Assembly: GCA_022072415.1 (NCBI GenBank)
Contig: JAJVHW010000067.1
Span: 1-44,840, forward strand
Length of the DNA: 44,840 nt
Direction of reading: 5' to 3'
DNA from: Planctomycetota bacterium
Lineage (GTDB): Bacteria; Planctomycetota; JAJSAM01; JAJVHW01
The notes under the pieces are model-generated. The model worked only from the letters and a program-made list of their open reading frames with translations. It was not told the origin of the DNA and searched no databases. Position numbers and translations under genes: made by a program. Shown here one piece after another: positions 19,329 through 28,175 of the stretch (position 1 is its first letter; every line of letters begins with the position of its first letter).

Positions 19329-19356
19329 AGCGGGGAGGCCGGAAGGCCTCCCCGCT
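19329..19356 (+). terminator. Strong hairpin terminator after the Lys/Ala micropeptide
   Basis: AGCGGGGAGGCC (19329-19340) pairs perfectly with GGCCTCCCCGCT (19345-19356) around a GGAA tetraloop. It is followed by TCGATTCC, so the U-tract is weak, but the 12-bp stem is one of the best local hairpins in the window. Confidence 0.7.
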
Positions 19357-19407
19357 TCGATTCCGCCTCCGTGCATCCCCTGTCGTGAACCGCCCGCCGC
19401 GATCCGC

Positions 19408-19413
19408 TACGAT
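19408..19413 (+). promoter_or_regulatory. -10-like element TACGAT before the cytochrome-domain gene
   Basis: TACGAT, identical to the -10 of the structured RNA promoter, ends 6 bases before the ATG at 19420, and no ribosome binding site is present. Confidence 0.4.
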
Positions 19414-19419
19414 CCCCGC

Positions 19420-21240
19420 ATGATCCGCCGTTTCTCCGCCCTGCTTCTCGCCGCGGCCGCCGCATCGCCCCTGTTCGCTCAGGACGACATGATGGGCGCC
19501 GGCGCCGCGAAGGATCCGCCCGTCGTCCACGACCCCGCGTACTTCCGCGACCGCGTGCTCCCCGTCCTCGCGCAGCAGTGCCTCGGGTGCCACGATGCGA
19601 AGGACCCCGCGAACGAATCGCGGCACCGGCTGGCCGCGCCGGGCCCCGACGGGAAGTGGACCGAAGAGGACGTCCGCGCGAACTACGAGATGGTCCGCGG
19701 CCTCGCGTCCGCCGACTCGCCCGAGCGGAGCCTCGTGCTCTCGAAGCTCGTCCCGGTGTCCCGCGGCGGCGTGGACCACGACGGCGGCAAGGCCGACGAC
19801 GTGGAGATCCCCGCGAAGGTCATCGATCCGCAGGGCCCGCTCGTGTCGTGGCTCTTCGGCGCGACGCCCGCGGACGCCCCGCCCGTCGCCGCCTACGCGC
19901 CGGTGCCCCGCCAGGTGACTCTGGGCGAAGAGGTGCGCCTCGACGCGTCGCTCTCCTCCGACCCCGAGGGGAAGCCGCTCTCCTTCGCGTGGGAGATCGC
20001 CGACGCGCCGCAGGGGGCCCGCGCGAAGCCGTCGGACCCCCGGGCGAAGACCACGACGATCACCCCCGACAAGGAAGGCCCCTGGGTTGTGCGGCTGCGC
20101 GTCCGCGACGGCGCGCTCCGCGGATGGCCCGTCACGGTGCGCTTCGCCGCGGCGCGGAAGACGGAAGCCCCCGGCGCCACGGCGGCTCCCGTCGCCGCGG
20201 ACGCGATCCCCACCGCCGACCGCCGCGCGACGCGCAGCCTCTACCTCGACCTCTGGGGCCGCACGCCGACCGACGAGGAACTCGCCCGCGCCGCGGCGCT
20301 GCCGTGGGAGAAGCGCGTGGACGCGCTCCTCGACACCGACGAGACGTGGCGCACGTGGCTCGACGAGGAGGCCTTCTACTTCCTGCTGATCGACCAGTTC
20401 CGGCCCGTCTCCGACCGCGTGGCGGCGGTGCCGTCCGGGATGCGCGCGGGCCGCACGAGCTTCCGCGACGCGCACCTCGCGGTCGCGCTCTCGACCGAGT
20501 TCAACGCGCGGAACCCGGGCAACGACACCTACTGCACCGTCGTCTTCGAGCAGTTCCTCGGGATCGAGGTGCAGAAGAACGTGAAGCTCCTCGAGACGGC
20601 GAAGAAGGTCTACGACGGGAAGCAGGAGCGGATCTTCAACGCCGTCGCGAGGAACCAGAGCGACATCGTGCAGCTCTCCCTCCAGCAGAAGTCCTACTAC
20701 GACCTCTTCACGAAGCGGATGGCGATCCGGTACCTCGGCGCCGAGCTTCCGAAGGCCGAGCACGAGGCCACGGCGGCGATGCTCGCGGCGCAGCCCGGCG
20801 TGTTCCGCCAGATCCTCCGCGACTGGCTCCTCTCCGACCGGTACACGTCGCCCGCGCGCCCGCCCCGCGCGAAGTCGGACCACCAGTTCATCCGCTCGCT
20901 CTTCGTGGACCTGATCGGCCGCCCCCCGGCGTACGAGGAGTTCCGCAACATGCGGAACGCGCTCCAGGCGCTCGCCGATCCGACCCCGGTCCGCGGCGTC
21001 CTCGCGAAGGTGCTCCTCGACAGTTCCGCCGCCGTCGCGCCGCGCGAGTCCCCGCACCCCGACCGCTACCCCGGCGACCGCTTCCGCCCGGCCGTCGTCG
21101 AACTCTTCCGGCGCCTCCTCGGCCGCGACCCCTCCACCGAGGAGACCGACGCGTTCGTCACCGTCCTCCTCGAGCCCGGCGCCACGTGGCGCACCGCCGC
21201 GCTGGCGATCCTGACGAGCGGCCAGTACGGGACGTACTGA
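19420..21240 (+). CDS. Secreted planctomycete-type DUF1549 protein with CxxCH haem motif
   Basis: A 606-residue exported protein. The signal peptide is MIRRFSALLLAAAAASPLFA, with predicted cleavage before QDD. A single haem-c site, CLGCH (Cys54, Cys57, His58), sits in a PSCyt1-like domain (about 40-150). Then comes a beta-sandwich of PKD/cadherin-like form (about 160-255, GEEVRLDASLSSDPEGKPLSFAWEI). Two DUF1549-like segments follow: RSLYLDLWGRTPTDEELARA (about 270) and RSLFVDLIGRPPAYEEFRN (about 492), with a further FRRLLGRDPSTEE near the C-terminus. This organisation is typical of planctomycete surface proteins of unknown substrate and is the main taxonomic clue in the window. The usual partner DUF1501 gene is not adjacent. 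Confidence 0.8.
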   Translation: MIRRFSALLLAAAAASPLFAQDDMMGAGAAKDPPVVHDPAYFRDRVLPVLAQQCLGCHDAKDPANESRHRLAAPGPDGKWTEEDVRANYEMVRGLASADSPERSLVLSKLVPVSRGGVDHDGGKADDVEIPAKVIDPQGPLVSWLFGATPADAPPVAAYAPVPRQVTLGEEVRLDASLSSDPEGKPLSFAWEIADAPQGARAKPSDPRAKTTTITPDKEGPWVVRLRVRDGALRGWPVTVRFAAARKTEAPGATAAPVAADAIPTADRRATRSLYLDLWGRTPTDEELARAAALPWEKRVDALLDTDETWRTWLDEEAFYFLLIDQFRPVSDRVAAVPSGMRAGRTSFRDAHLAVALSTEFNARNPGNDTYCTVVFEQFLGIEVQKNVKLLETAKKVYDGKQERIFNAVARNQSDIVQLSLQQKSYYDLFTKRMAIRYLGAELPKAEHEATAAMLAAQPGVFRQILRDWLLSDRYTSPARPPRAKSDHQFIRSLFVDLIGRPPAYEEFRNMRNALQALADPTPVRGVLAKVLLDSSAAVAPRESPHPDRYPGDRFRPAVVELFRRLLGRDPSTEETDAFVTVLLEPGATWRTAALAILTSGQYGTY

Positions 21241-21348
21241 CGCCGCCGGATTCCGGATCCTCCGGATGACGTACCTCGCACCGACCGGAGCCCGGGTTCG
21301 TGCAGACTGCGCAGGTCCGCGCGGCGCGCGCTCCGCGGAAGGAGACCC

Positions 21349-22272
21349 GTGACCATCCACCACCTGGCCGCGCTCGACGTGGGCCGCGAGATCGACCTCG
21401 CGCTCGCGCGCCGCATGCTGCCCGCCGCCGCCGCGCCTGAGGGCGGGCCGTACCCGGGGTCGTACGTCGCGGCGGCGCCGGGCGGCGCGAGCGTCGAGGT
21501 CACGGTCTTCGACTTCGGCGCGGTCGTGTTCCGCACGGAGGGTGCGCCCCTCGGCGACGCTGCGCTCGCGGCGGCGCGGGCGGGCGTCGTGGCCGCGCTG
21601 GGTCCGGCGGTCCGCGATCCGGGCGCGTGGGCGGCGGTCGAGAGGTACGAGGTGACCGTGGGAGCGGACATCCCCTCCTCCGATGCGGACACCGCGGCGC
21701 GTCTCCGCCCCGGCCGCGGTCCCCTCTCCGACGACGAGGTCCGCGACGCCGTGCGGCACCGCGTCGGCGGCGCGGGCGGAGACGCCGCGGTGACCGACGT
21801 GGAACGCGCGCTCGTCGCGTCGCGCGATCCGGCGGCGGCCCTGGCCGTGCTCGCGTTCGTGCTCGTGCAGTCGCTCGAGGCGCGGTTCCTCGACGAGCGG
21901 CTCGACGAGGCGCTCCGCACGTCGTACGAACGCCTCGGCGCGCGGCGCGCGCCGTTCGCGCTCCTCGGACGCCTGCACTCGAAGGAGCTCGACCGTGTGG
22001 CGCGAGCCCGAATCGACGCGGCGATGCTGTTCGAGCACGTCCGGAACCCGCCGAAGCTGCTCGACGACCCCTATCTCGTCCGGCTCTACGAGGCGGCCGC
22101 CGTGCGGCTGCGGCTCCCGCAGTGGACGGACGCGCTCCTGCACAAGCTCGACACCCTCGGCACGGTGTACGAGGGGCTCCGCGACCGCGCGGCGATCACC
22201 CGCGCCGAGACGCTCGAGTGGATCGTGATCCTGCTGATCCTCGTCTCGATCGTGTTCCCGTTCCTCGACTGA
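21349..22272 (+). CDS. DUF155 (RMD1/RMND1-like) membrane-anchored protein
   Basis: A 307-residue protein with a soluble N-terminal domain and one C-terminal membrane anchor, RAETLEWIVILLILVSIVFPFLD. A body containing FDFGAVVFR (about residue 58), a helical middle and the closing ETLEWIVILLI segment before the anchor are hallmarks of the DUF155/RMND1 family, known in mitochondria for translation support and widespread in bacteria with unknown role. The start is GTG at 21349 with GGAAGGAG upstream. The intergenic stretch before it (108 bases) shows only a short CCGGAT repeat. Confidence 0.75.
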   Translation: MTIHHLAALDVGREIDLALARRMLPAAAAPEGGPYPGSYVAAAPGGASVEVTVFDFGAVVFRTEGAPLGDAALAAARAGVVAALGPAVRDPGAWAAVERYEVTVGADIPSSDADTAARLRPGRGPLSDDEVRDAVRHRVGGAGGDAAVTDVERALVASRDPAAALAVLAFVLVQSLEARFLDERLDEALRTSYERLGARRAPFALLGRLHSKELDRVARARIDAAMLFEHVRNPPKLLDDPYLVRLYEAAAVRLRLPQWTDALLHKLDTLGTVYEGLRDRAAITRAETLEWIVILLILVSIVFPFLD

Positions 22273-22419
22273 CCCGCACGCGGCGGACAACGCGACGCAT
22301 CAACGCGCGTGGGCACCGGCCGGCTCGGCGAGCGGCGGCGGGCGCGGCGAGGTCTGGTCCGTGGTTTGCGATTCCATGGTGCGCTGCCGCTCACCCCCCG
22401 GCGGCGCGAGGAGGTCCCC

Positions 22420-22614
22420 ATGGCATCGATCCTGCGTCGATGGGTCCGCGCGCTCTGCGAGGAGTGCGGCGAGACGGTGTCCTTCGAAGTCCGCCCGGAC
22501 TGGTCGCTCGTGTGCCCGGAGTGCCGCTCGGAGCTCCAGCTCGAGCCGAACGGGCTCTATCCCCGCCCGCGTCCCGCGACGACGCCGGCGCCCGCGCCGG
22601 GTCGCGCCGCGTAG
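22420..22614 (+). CDS. Small zinc-ribbon protein
   Basis: A 64-residue protein with two CxxC knuckles (ALCEECGETVSFE and LVCPECRSEL, about 13-16 and 29-32) that would bind one zinc, followed by a Pro/Arg/Ala-rich tail. The ATG at 22420 is chosen over an upstream in-frame ATG at 22309 because GAGGAGG (22408-22414) lies 5 bases before it. The family is not recognised; such ribbons often mediate protein or nucleic-acid contacts. It is convergent with the peptidase gene, with only 7 bases between stops. Confidence 0.65.
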   Translation: MASILRRWVRALCEECGETVSFEVRPDWSLVCPECRSELQLEPNGLYPRPRPATTPAPAPGRAA

Positions 22615-22621
22615 CGCCTCG

Positions 22622-23935
22622 TCAGAGCTTCACGGTCACGCGGAGAGCCTTCGAACCGCGCAGCACGCGGAGGGTCACCTTCTTCCCCTTCGCGGCGGAG
22701 AGCGCCTCCTCGAGGCCCTTCACCGGGTCCTCGCCCGGGAGGGCGTCGTCGCCGACGCCGAGGATCAGGTCCATCGGCTGGAGTTTCGCCTCGAACGCGG
22801 GCGTGCCGTCGAGCACCGATCGCACGACCACGGCGCCGTCGTCCGGACCGAGCTTCGCCTGCGGGATCTCCGACGCGGGGATCATGTCGAGCACCGCGCC
22901 GAGCGGGCCGGACGATGCGTTCGCGTCGAGCTTCTGGAATCGCGGGCGCTCGGTGCGCGAGGCGACCTCCCACGCGACGAGATAGGCGTGCGTCGCCGCG
23001 CGGGCGACCTTCCCTTCGTCGATCCGGTCGGCCTTGTCGTCGGGCGTGTGGTAGTCCTTGTGGAGACCGCTCGTCCAGAAGAGGCACGGCACGTTGCGTT
23101 CGTAGAAGTTCACCTGGTCGCTCCGCAGGAAGATCGACCCGGTGCGCGGGAAGAACACGAGGCCGCTCCGCGGCGCCGCCCGGAGGTGCGCCGCGTCGAG
23201 GTCCGGGGACGTGCCGTTCCCGTAGACGTCCATCTCCTTCGGCTTGTTGCGCCCCACCATGTCGATGTTGAGGTCGCAGACGATCTGCCCGAACGGCACG
23301 GTGGGACGGTCGCAGAACCACCTGCTCCCGAGGAGGCCGCGCTCCTCGGCGGACACGTGGAGGATCAGGATCGACCGCCTCGGCCGCGGCGCGTCCTTCA
23401 GCGCGAAGGCCTGCGCCACCTCGAGCAGCGCGGACGTGCCCGACGCGTTGTCGTCGGCCCCGTGCCAGATCTTCTTCTTCCCCGCGCGGCCCACGTGGTC
23501 GTAGTGCGCCGAGAGCACGACGTACTCCTCGCGGAGCTTCTCGTCGCTCCCGCGGACGACGCCGATCACGTTGAACGTGGGCGCGTCGCTCCCGTCGGCC
23601 CCCTCACTCACGGCCTGCCCGGGGAACGGCACCCGCTTCACCGTGAACGGCTGACGGAACCCGCCCGACTCCCCCGCCGGCTCGACGCCGAACGACTTCA
23701 ACTGCTCCTCGAGGTACTTCCCCGCCTCGTCGGCGCCGGGGAACCCGGAGCCGCGGCCCTCGAGCTTCGCGCTCGCGAGGTGCGTCACGTGCTTCAGCGC
23801 GTCGGCCGCGGTGATGGTCGCGAGCGCCGCGGCGGGCGCTTCGGGGAGCGGTGCGTCTTCCAGGGCGGGGAGCTGCGGCGGCGCGCAGACGAGGGCCGCG
23901 GCGGCGAACGTGGCGATCGGGAGCGCGCGGCGCAT
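22622..23935 (-). CDS. Secreted M28-family aminopeptidase with PDZ domain
   Basis: A 437-residue exported zinc peptidase. The signal peptide is MRRALPIATFAAAALVCAPPQLPA. The M28 core is complete: SAHYDHVG, WHGADDNASGTSALLEVAQAF, SAEERGLLGS, CDLNIDMVGR and DYHTPDDKADR supply the ligands of a two-zinc site and the general base (Glu in SAEE). A C-terminal PDZ-like domain (about 350-437, GAVVVRSVLDGTPAFEAKLQPMDLILGVGDDAL) is common in this group. It probably trims peptides in the periplasm; substrate not known. Upstream on the minus strand a TAGGAT lies 9 bases before the ATG. Confidence 0.92.
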   Translation of the reverse strand: MRRALPIATFAAAALVCAPPQLPALEDAPLPEAPAAALATITAADALKHVTHLASAKLEGRGSGFPGADEAGKYLEEQLKSFGVEPAGESGGFRQPFTVKRVPFPGQAVSEGADGSDAPTFNVIGVVRGSDEKLREEYVVLSAHYDHVGRAGKKKIWHGADDNASGTSALLEVAQAFALKDAPRPRRSILILHVSAEERGLLGSRWFCDRPTVPFGQIVCDLNIDMVGRNKPKEMDVYGNGTSPDLDAAHLRAAPRSGLVFFPRTGSIFLRSDQVNFYERNVPCLFWTSGLHKDYHTPDDKADRIDEGKVARAATHAYLVAWEVASRTERPRFQKLDANASSGPLGAVLDMIPASEIPQAKLGPDDGAVVVRSVLDGTPAFEAKLQPMDLILGVGDDALPGEDPVKGLEEALSAAKGKKVTLRVLRGSKALRVTVKL

Positions 23936-23988
23936 GGCCGCACGATCCTAACCCGGATCACTCACGAGGCTTCGCGCCTGGCCGAGCC

Positions 23989-25314
23989 CTACCGCGGAGG
24001 CGCGTCGGCGGGCTCGGGGGACTTGCGCTTCTCGTGCGCCGCCTTCCGCGCCGCGGCGAGGAGCGCGTCCCGCGCGGTGACCGGCCCCCGCGCCTCGATC
24101 GACTTCGCGCGGGCGAGCCACTCGAGCACGGCCGCGGACTGGAGCGAGTACACGACCGCGCCGAACACGGCGCCCGACGCCCCGAGGGCGCCGCGGAGGA
24201 GGCTCGCCTTCGTCTCCGGATGCCAGCCGCGCGCGCACTCGAGCGCCGCCGCCAGCGCGACGGGGATCGCCGCCCCGCGGAGCACCGCGGCGGCGCCGCG
24301 CGTCTCCCGTCGCGTCCAGGCCTCGGTCGCCATGTAGCCCGCCAGCGTGAACGCCGCGGTCCACTCGAGGAGACGGGCGAGTTCGACGAGCTCGGGCGGG
24401 CGTCCGATCTGCGCGAGCAGGAGTTCGCCGCGCCACGCGTCCGACGGCGCCGTGAACGGCCAGCCGGCGAGCACGACCAGGTACGCGACGAAGAACGGCG
24501 CGGCGCGGAGCAGCGTGGGGATCTCGAAGCGGCGGGTGCCCGTGTCGAGGAGCACGGGCACGGCCGTGAGCGTGCGCGTGGCGGCGAAGGCCGCGAGCGA
24601 CAGCGCGGCGAGTTCGTCCGGGTTCTTCCGGAGCATCGGCGCGGCGGCGGCGGCGAACCACGCGCCGGCCGTGAACGACGCGCCCCACGCGGTCATCGCC
24701 CGGACGGGTTGCAGCCGGTGCCGCCAGAGCGACGCGATCACCACCGCGCCGAAGAGCGCGAGCGGCACGGCGAGCGCGATCCGCCGGTCATGACCGATCG
24801 ACGCGAACCCGTTCAGCCAGAGCAGCGGGACCATGAGGTAGAGGAGCCCGGTCAGCGGCAGGTCGAGGAGCATCCGCCCGGCCATCCGCTCGTCGGCGAC
24901 GCGGCGGAGCGAGTCGTGGCACATCGCCCCCGCCCACGCGCCCGCGGCGTTCGCGGCTATGTCCAACGGACTGAAGCACCGCCCGCCGACCAGGATCTGC
25001 GTGCCCTCGATCAGGGACGCCGCGGCGATCCCGGCGAGGAGCGGGACGAGGCAGTAGACGTCGCGGTTCGCCCCCGTCACGGCCCGGAGAAGGAAGCCCG
25101 GCGCCGCGAGGAGCGCGCAGTTGACGAGGAGCTCGAACGCCCCGCCCGCCGCGGCGACGCGGATCTCGCCCGGGATCCGGAACTCGAACGGCGCCAGCGT
25201 CACGAGGAGCACGCCGACCATCGTGTAGACGAGGAGCACGGCCGCCAGGGCGCGACCCGGCCGGCGCTCCGTCGCCGGAGGCAGGGCAGGCTCGTCGAAG
25301 GCTCGTTCGGACAT
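23989..25314 (-). CDS. VanZ-like multi-pass membrane protein
   Basis: A 441-residue integral membrane protein with about ten hydrophobic segments. The N-terminal 130 residues look like a VanZ domain: TLAPFEFRIP, FELLVNCALLAAPGFLL, SLIEGTQILVGGRCFSPLDIAANAAGAWAG. VanZ proteins are linked to teicoplanin resistance, but most are of unknown function. The remaining 300 residues form a second membrane block that I do not recognise. A perfect inverted repeat abuts the ATG (see 25315-25339), so translation may be controlled, or the upstream proline dehydrogenase message may end there. Confidence 0.7.
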   Translation of the reverse strand: MSERAFDEPALPPATERRPGRALAAVLLVYTMVGVLLVTLAPFEFRIPGEIRVAAAGGAFELLVNCALLAAPGFLLRAVTGANRDVYCLVPLLAGIAAASLIEGTQILVGGRCFSPLDIAANAAGAWAGAMCHDSLRRVADERMAGRMLLDLPLTGLLYLMVPLLWLNGFASIGHDRRIALAVPLALFGAVVIASLWRHRLQPVRAMTAWGASFTAGAWFAAAAAPMLRKNPDELAALSLAAFAATRTLTAVPVLLDTGTRRFEIPTLLRAAPFFVAYLVVLAGWPFTAPSDAWRGELLLAQIGRPPELVELARLLEWTAAFTLAGYMATEAWTRRETRGAAAVLRGAAIPVALAAALECARGWHPETKASLLRGALGASGAVFGAVVYSLQSAAVLEWLARAKSIEARGPVTARDALLAAARKAAHEKRKSPEPADAPPR

Positions 25315-25339
25315 CTCCCCCGTATCGGAATCGGGGGAG
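25315..25339 (-). repeat. Perfect inverted repeat abutting the VanZ-like start codon
   Basis: CTCCCCCG (25315-25322) and CGGGGGAG (25332-25339) form an 8-bp stem with a 9-base loop. In the minus-strand message the 3' arm, which contains the only SD-like GGGGGAG, directly touches the ATG at 25314. It could sequester the initiation region or act as a transcription terminator for the gene before it. Confidence 0.5.
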
Positions 25340-25350
25340 GCCGGAGTTCA

Positions 25351-26190
25351 TCAGCCCCCGAACATGGCGCGGAAGACGTGTCCGGCGAGCGCGGGGTTCT
25401 CGCGGAGGCGCCGCACGCTGTAGCCGTACCACGCGGCGCCGTAGGGCACGTAGACGCGGAGGGGGTGCCGCTCGCGGAGGAGCCCGTCGCGGAGCGGCTC
25501 GCGCACGCCGAGGAGCATCTGGAACTCGTACCGCTCGCGCGGGACCTTCAGTTCGGCCAGCGCCGCGCGGGCGTCGTCCACGAGCGCGTCGTCGTGGGTC
25601 GCGATGCCGACCTTCGCCGTGCCCGCGAGGAGTATCCGGAGCACCTTCCGGTAGTTCGCGCGGATCTCCTCGCGGTCCTGGAAGGCGATCTCCGCGGGCT
25701 CCCGGTAGATGCCCTTGCACAGGCGGATCGGCACGCCCTCGGCCGCCAGCGCGGCGGCGTCGCGCTCGGTGCGGCGGAGGTACGCCTGGAGGACGACGCC
25801 GACCGGAAGCCCCTCCGCGCGGAACGCGCGGCACATCGCGATCGTGCGGTCCGTGCACGGGGAGTCTTCCATGTCGAGCCGCACGAAGCTCCCGAGCCGC
25901 CTCGCGCGCTCCGCCAGGCCGCGGATCAGCGCCGCGCAGCGCGCCTCGTCGAGGAGCAGGCCGAACGCCGTCGGCTTGATCGACACGTTCGACCGGAGCC
26001 CCGCGGCGTGGATCCCGTCCAGCGCCGCCTCGTAGCCGCGCGCGGTCGCCTCCGCCTCGGAGAAATCGCGGATGAACTCGCCGAGGACGTCGAGCGTCGC
26101 CTCCGCCCCCGCCGCGTTGAGGCGGCGGATCGCGGCGAGCGCGTCCTCGAGGGTCTCGCCGGCGATGTAGCGGCGGGCCACCCTCCCCAC
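25351..26190 (-). CDS. Proline dehydrogenase
   Basis: A 279-residue monofunctional proline dehydrogenase, an FAD TIM-barrel enzyme that oxidises proline to pyrroline-5-carboxylate. Family motifs include TLDVLGE, SNVSIKPTAFGL, VRLDMEDSPCTDRTI, GVVLQAYLRRTERDA, IRLCKGIYREP and the C-terminal YVPYGAAWYGYSVRRLRENP, which contacts the substrate. The GTG at 26190 is the first canonical start, but the in-frame sequence upstream (about 26247-26191: LSLLDRTVVALLPVTPKFVV) also resembles homologues, so the true start may be a non-canonical CTG near 26247. No pyrroline-5-carboxylate dehydrogenase gene is in the window. Confidence 0.88.
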   Translation of the reverse strand: MGRVARRYIAGETLEDALAAIRRLNAAGAEATLDVLGEFIRDFSEAEATARGYEAALDGIHAAGLRSNVSIKPTAFGLLLDEARCAALIRGLAERARRLGSFVRLDMEDSPCTDRTIAMCRAFRAEGLPVGVVLQAYLRRTERDAAALAAEGVPIRLCKGIYREPAEIAFQDREEIRANYRKVLRILLAGTAKVGIATHDDALVDDARAALAELKVPRERYEFQMLLGVREPLRDGLLRERHPLRVYVPYGAAWYGYSVRRLRENPALAGHVFRAMFGG

Positions 26191-26356
26191 GACGAACTTC
26201 GGCGTGACGGGGAGGAGGGCGACGACGGTGCGGTCGAGGAGGGACAGGGCGGGTCTCCGCTTCTTTCGCGTGGGAAAGGGGCGAGGATCGGGCGGGCCCT
26301 CGGCGGTCCGGTAGAGGAATCCGCCGGAGTCGCGGCGGCGGCGGAGCGGGAGCCGC

Positions 26357-26362
26357 TACTCT
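26357..26362 (+). promoter_or_regulatory. -10-like element TACTCT before the carbamoyltransferase gene
   Basis: TACTCT ends 6 bases before the GTG at 26369 with no ribosome binding site, fitting the leaderless pattern. Confidence 0.35.
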
Positions 26363-26368
26363 GCCGGC

Positions 26369-28051
26369 GTGCCCCTCGTCCTCGGCTTCAACTGCACGCA
26401 CGACGCCTGCGCGGTCCTCCTCCGCGACGGGGAGGTCGTGCTCGCCGTCGAGGAGGAGCGCCTCTCCCGCGTGAAGCACCACTTCGGGATGCCCCTCCGC
26501 GCGATCCGCGCCTGCCTCGACGAGGCGGGGGTGTCGATCGGGGACGTCGAGCATGCGGCCCTCTACATGGAGCCCGGCCTGTGGCTCCGGAGCTTCGGGT
26601 TCCACTTCGCGCGGAACCTGCCCGGGAGCCTCGCCTTCACGGGGCGGAAGCCGGCGCTCTGGAAGAGCTTCCTCGGCGTCGAGCGCAGGTTCCGGCGCGA
26701 GACGGGGTTCACCGGCTGCTTCCACGCGGTCGAGCACCACGCGGCGCACGCGGACAGCGCGTTCTTCCCGAGCGGGTTCGGGTCGGCCGCGTCGATGACC
26801 GTGGACGGCGCCGGCGAGCACGTCACCACGCTCCTCGCCGCGGTGGACGGCAGCCGCATCCGCCGGATCGCGGACGCGCGGTATCCGTTCTCCATCGGGA
26901 AGGTCTGGGAGGCCGTCACGGACTGGCTCGGCTGGCGCGCGACGCAGGACGAGGGCAAGCTGATGGGCCTCGCCCCCTACGGCACCCCGCGGTTCGTGGA
27001 ACCCTTCCGCGCGGTCTTCGCCGCGGCAGACGAGGGCGATCCGCGTCTCTTCCACATGGACCTGCGCTGGTTCGACTTCCCGAGGGGGCGCACGCGGCTG
27101 GTGTCGCGGCGGTTCGTCGAGGCGTTCGGGCCGCCGCGCGCGCCGGACGGTCCCGTCGAGGACTGGCACCGCGACGTCGCCTTCGCGCTGCAGCGCCGGA
27201 CGGAGGAGGCGGTCCTCGCGATGGCGCGGCGCGTCCGCCGGGAGACCGGGCTTCCCCGCCTCGTCATGGCGGGCGGGGTCGCGCTCAACTGCGTCGCCAA
27301 CGGGCGGCTCGTCCGCGAGGGGATCTTCGACGAGGTCTTCGTCCAGCCCGCGGCAGGCGACAACGGCGCGAGCCTCGGCGCCGCGCTCCACGTGGCGCAC
27401 CGCCGGCTCGGCATCCCGCGCGGCGCGCCCATGCGGCACGCGTTCCTCGGCCCGGGGTTCACCGAAGCCGACACCGACCGCGCCGCGGCCGAGCGCGGGC
27501 TCACCGCCGACTCCGCGCCGGACGTCGTGGAACGGACGGCGGAACTCCTCGCGGGCGGGGCCATCGTCGGCTGGATGCAGGGGCGGATGGAGTACGGCCC
27601 GCGTGCGCTCGGGAACCGGTCGATCCTCGCCGATCCGTCGCGTCCCGGCATGAAGGACCACGTGAACGCCCGCGTGAAGTTCCGCGAGGGCTTCCGGCCC
27701 TTCGCTCCGTCGGTGCCTCTGGACCGGGCGGCGGAGTGGTTCGAGGACGTGCGGCCGTCGCCCTACATGCTGCTGGCGTTCCGGGTGAAGGCGGAGCAAC
27801 TGGCCCGGCTCCCCGCGGTGACCCACGTGGACGGAACGGCGCGCGTGCAGACCGTGACCCCCGAGGAGAATCCCCGCTTCCACGCGCTCCTCGGCGCGTT
27901 CGGACGCCGGACCGGTGTCCCCGTGCTCCTCAACACGTCCTTCAACGTGCGGGGCGAGCCCATCGTCCGCGCGCCCGCGGAGGCGCTGGACGCGCTCCTC
28001 CGTACCGGGCTCGATGCGGTCGTGATCGGCGACCGGATCTTCCGGAAGTGA
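26369..28051 (+). CDS. NodU/CmcH-family carbamoyltransferase
   Basis: A 560-residue enzyme that transfers a carbamoyl group from carbamoyl phosphate, via carbamoyl-AMP, to a hydroxyl of an unknown acceptor. The N-terminal ASKHA-type domain has LGFNCTHDACAVLLRDGEVVLAVEEERLSRVKHH, the metal-site histidines in VEHHAAHADSAFFPSGF and MTVDGAGEH. The C-terminal YrdC-like half has EYGPRALGNRSILADP, VKFREGFRPFAPSV and LNTSFNVRGEPIV, all conserved in NodU, CmcH and TobZ. It stands alone, without glycosyltransferase or polyketide neighbours, so the acceptor (perhaps an envelope sugar) is unknown. It starts with GTG. Confidence 0.92.
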   Translation: MPLVLGFNCTHDACAVLLRDGEVVLAVEEERLSRVKHHFGMPLRAIRACLDEAGVSIGDVEHAALYMEPGLWLRSFGFHFARNLPGSLAFTGRKPALWKSFLGVERRFRRETGFTGCFHAVEHHAAHADSAFFPSGFGSAASMTVDGAGEHVTTLLAAVDGSRIRRIADARYPFSIGKVWEAVTDWLGWRATQDEGKLMGLAPYGTPRFVEPFRAVFAAADEGDPRLFHMDLRWFDFPRGRTRLVSRRFVEAFGPPRAPDGPVEDWHRDVAFALQRRTEEAVLAMARRVRRETGLPRLVMAGGVALNCVANGRLVREGIFDEVFVQPAAGDNGASLGAALHVAHRRLGIPRGAPMRHAFLGPGFTEADTDRAAAERGLTADSAPDVVERTAELLAGGAIVGWMQGRMEYGPRALGNRSILADPSRPGMKDHVNARVKFREGFRPFAPSVPLDRAAEWFEDVRPSPYMLLAFRVKAEQLARLPAVTHVDGTARVQTVTPEENPRFHALLGAFGRRTGVPVLLNTSFNVRGEPIVRAPAEALDALLRTGLDAVVIGDRIFRK

Positions 28052-28175
28052 CCCTTCCGGCGAGGTGACCGGCGGCACCGGGTCCCCCGGCCGGGCGCGG
28101 CGGCGCGGCGTTCCCTGTTCTCCGGCCCCCGCGTCCGGCGGGTAGACTCCCCCTCCCCTTCTGGAGGAGCTCCCC

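Noticed and set aside
19244-19430. Alternative frame from ATG 19244 rich in Glu and Cys over the Lys/Ala gene
   Set aside because: The ATG lies immediately after the SD with no spacing, and the frame runs through the terminator hairpin; the 19251 frame fits the signals far better.
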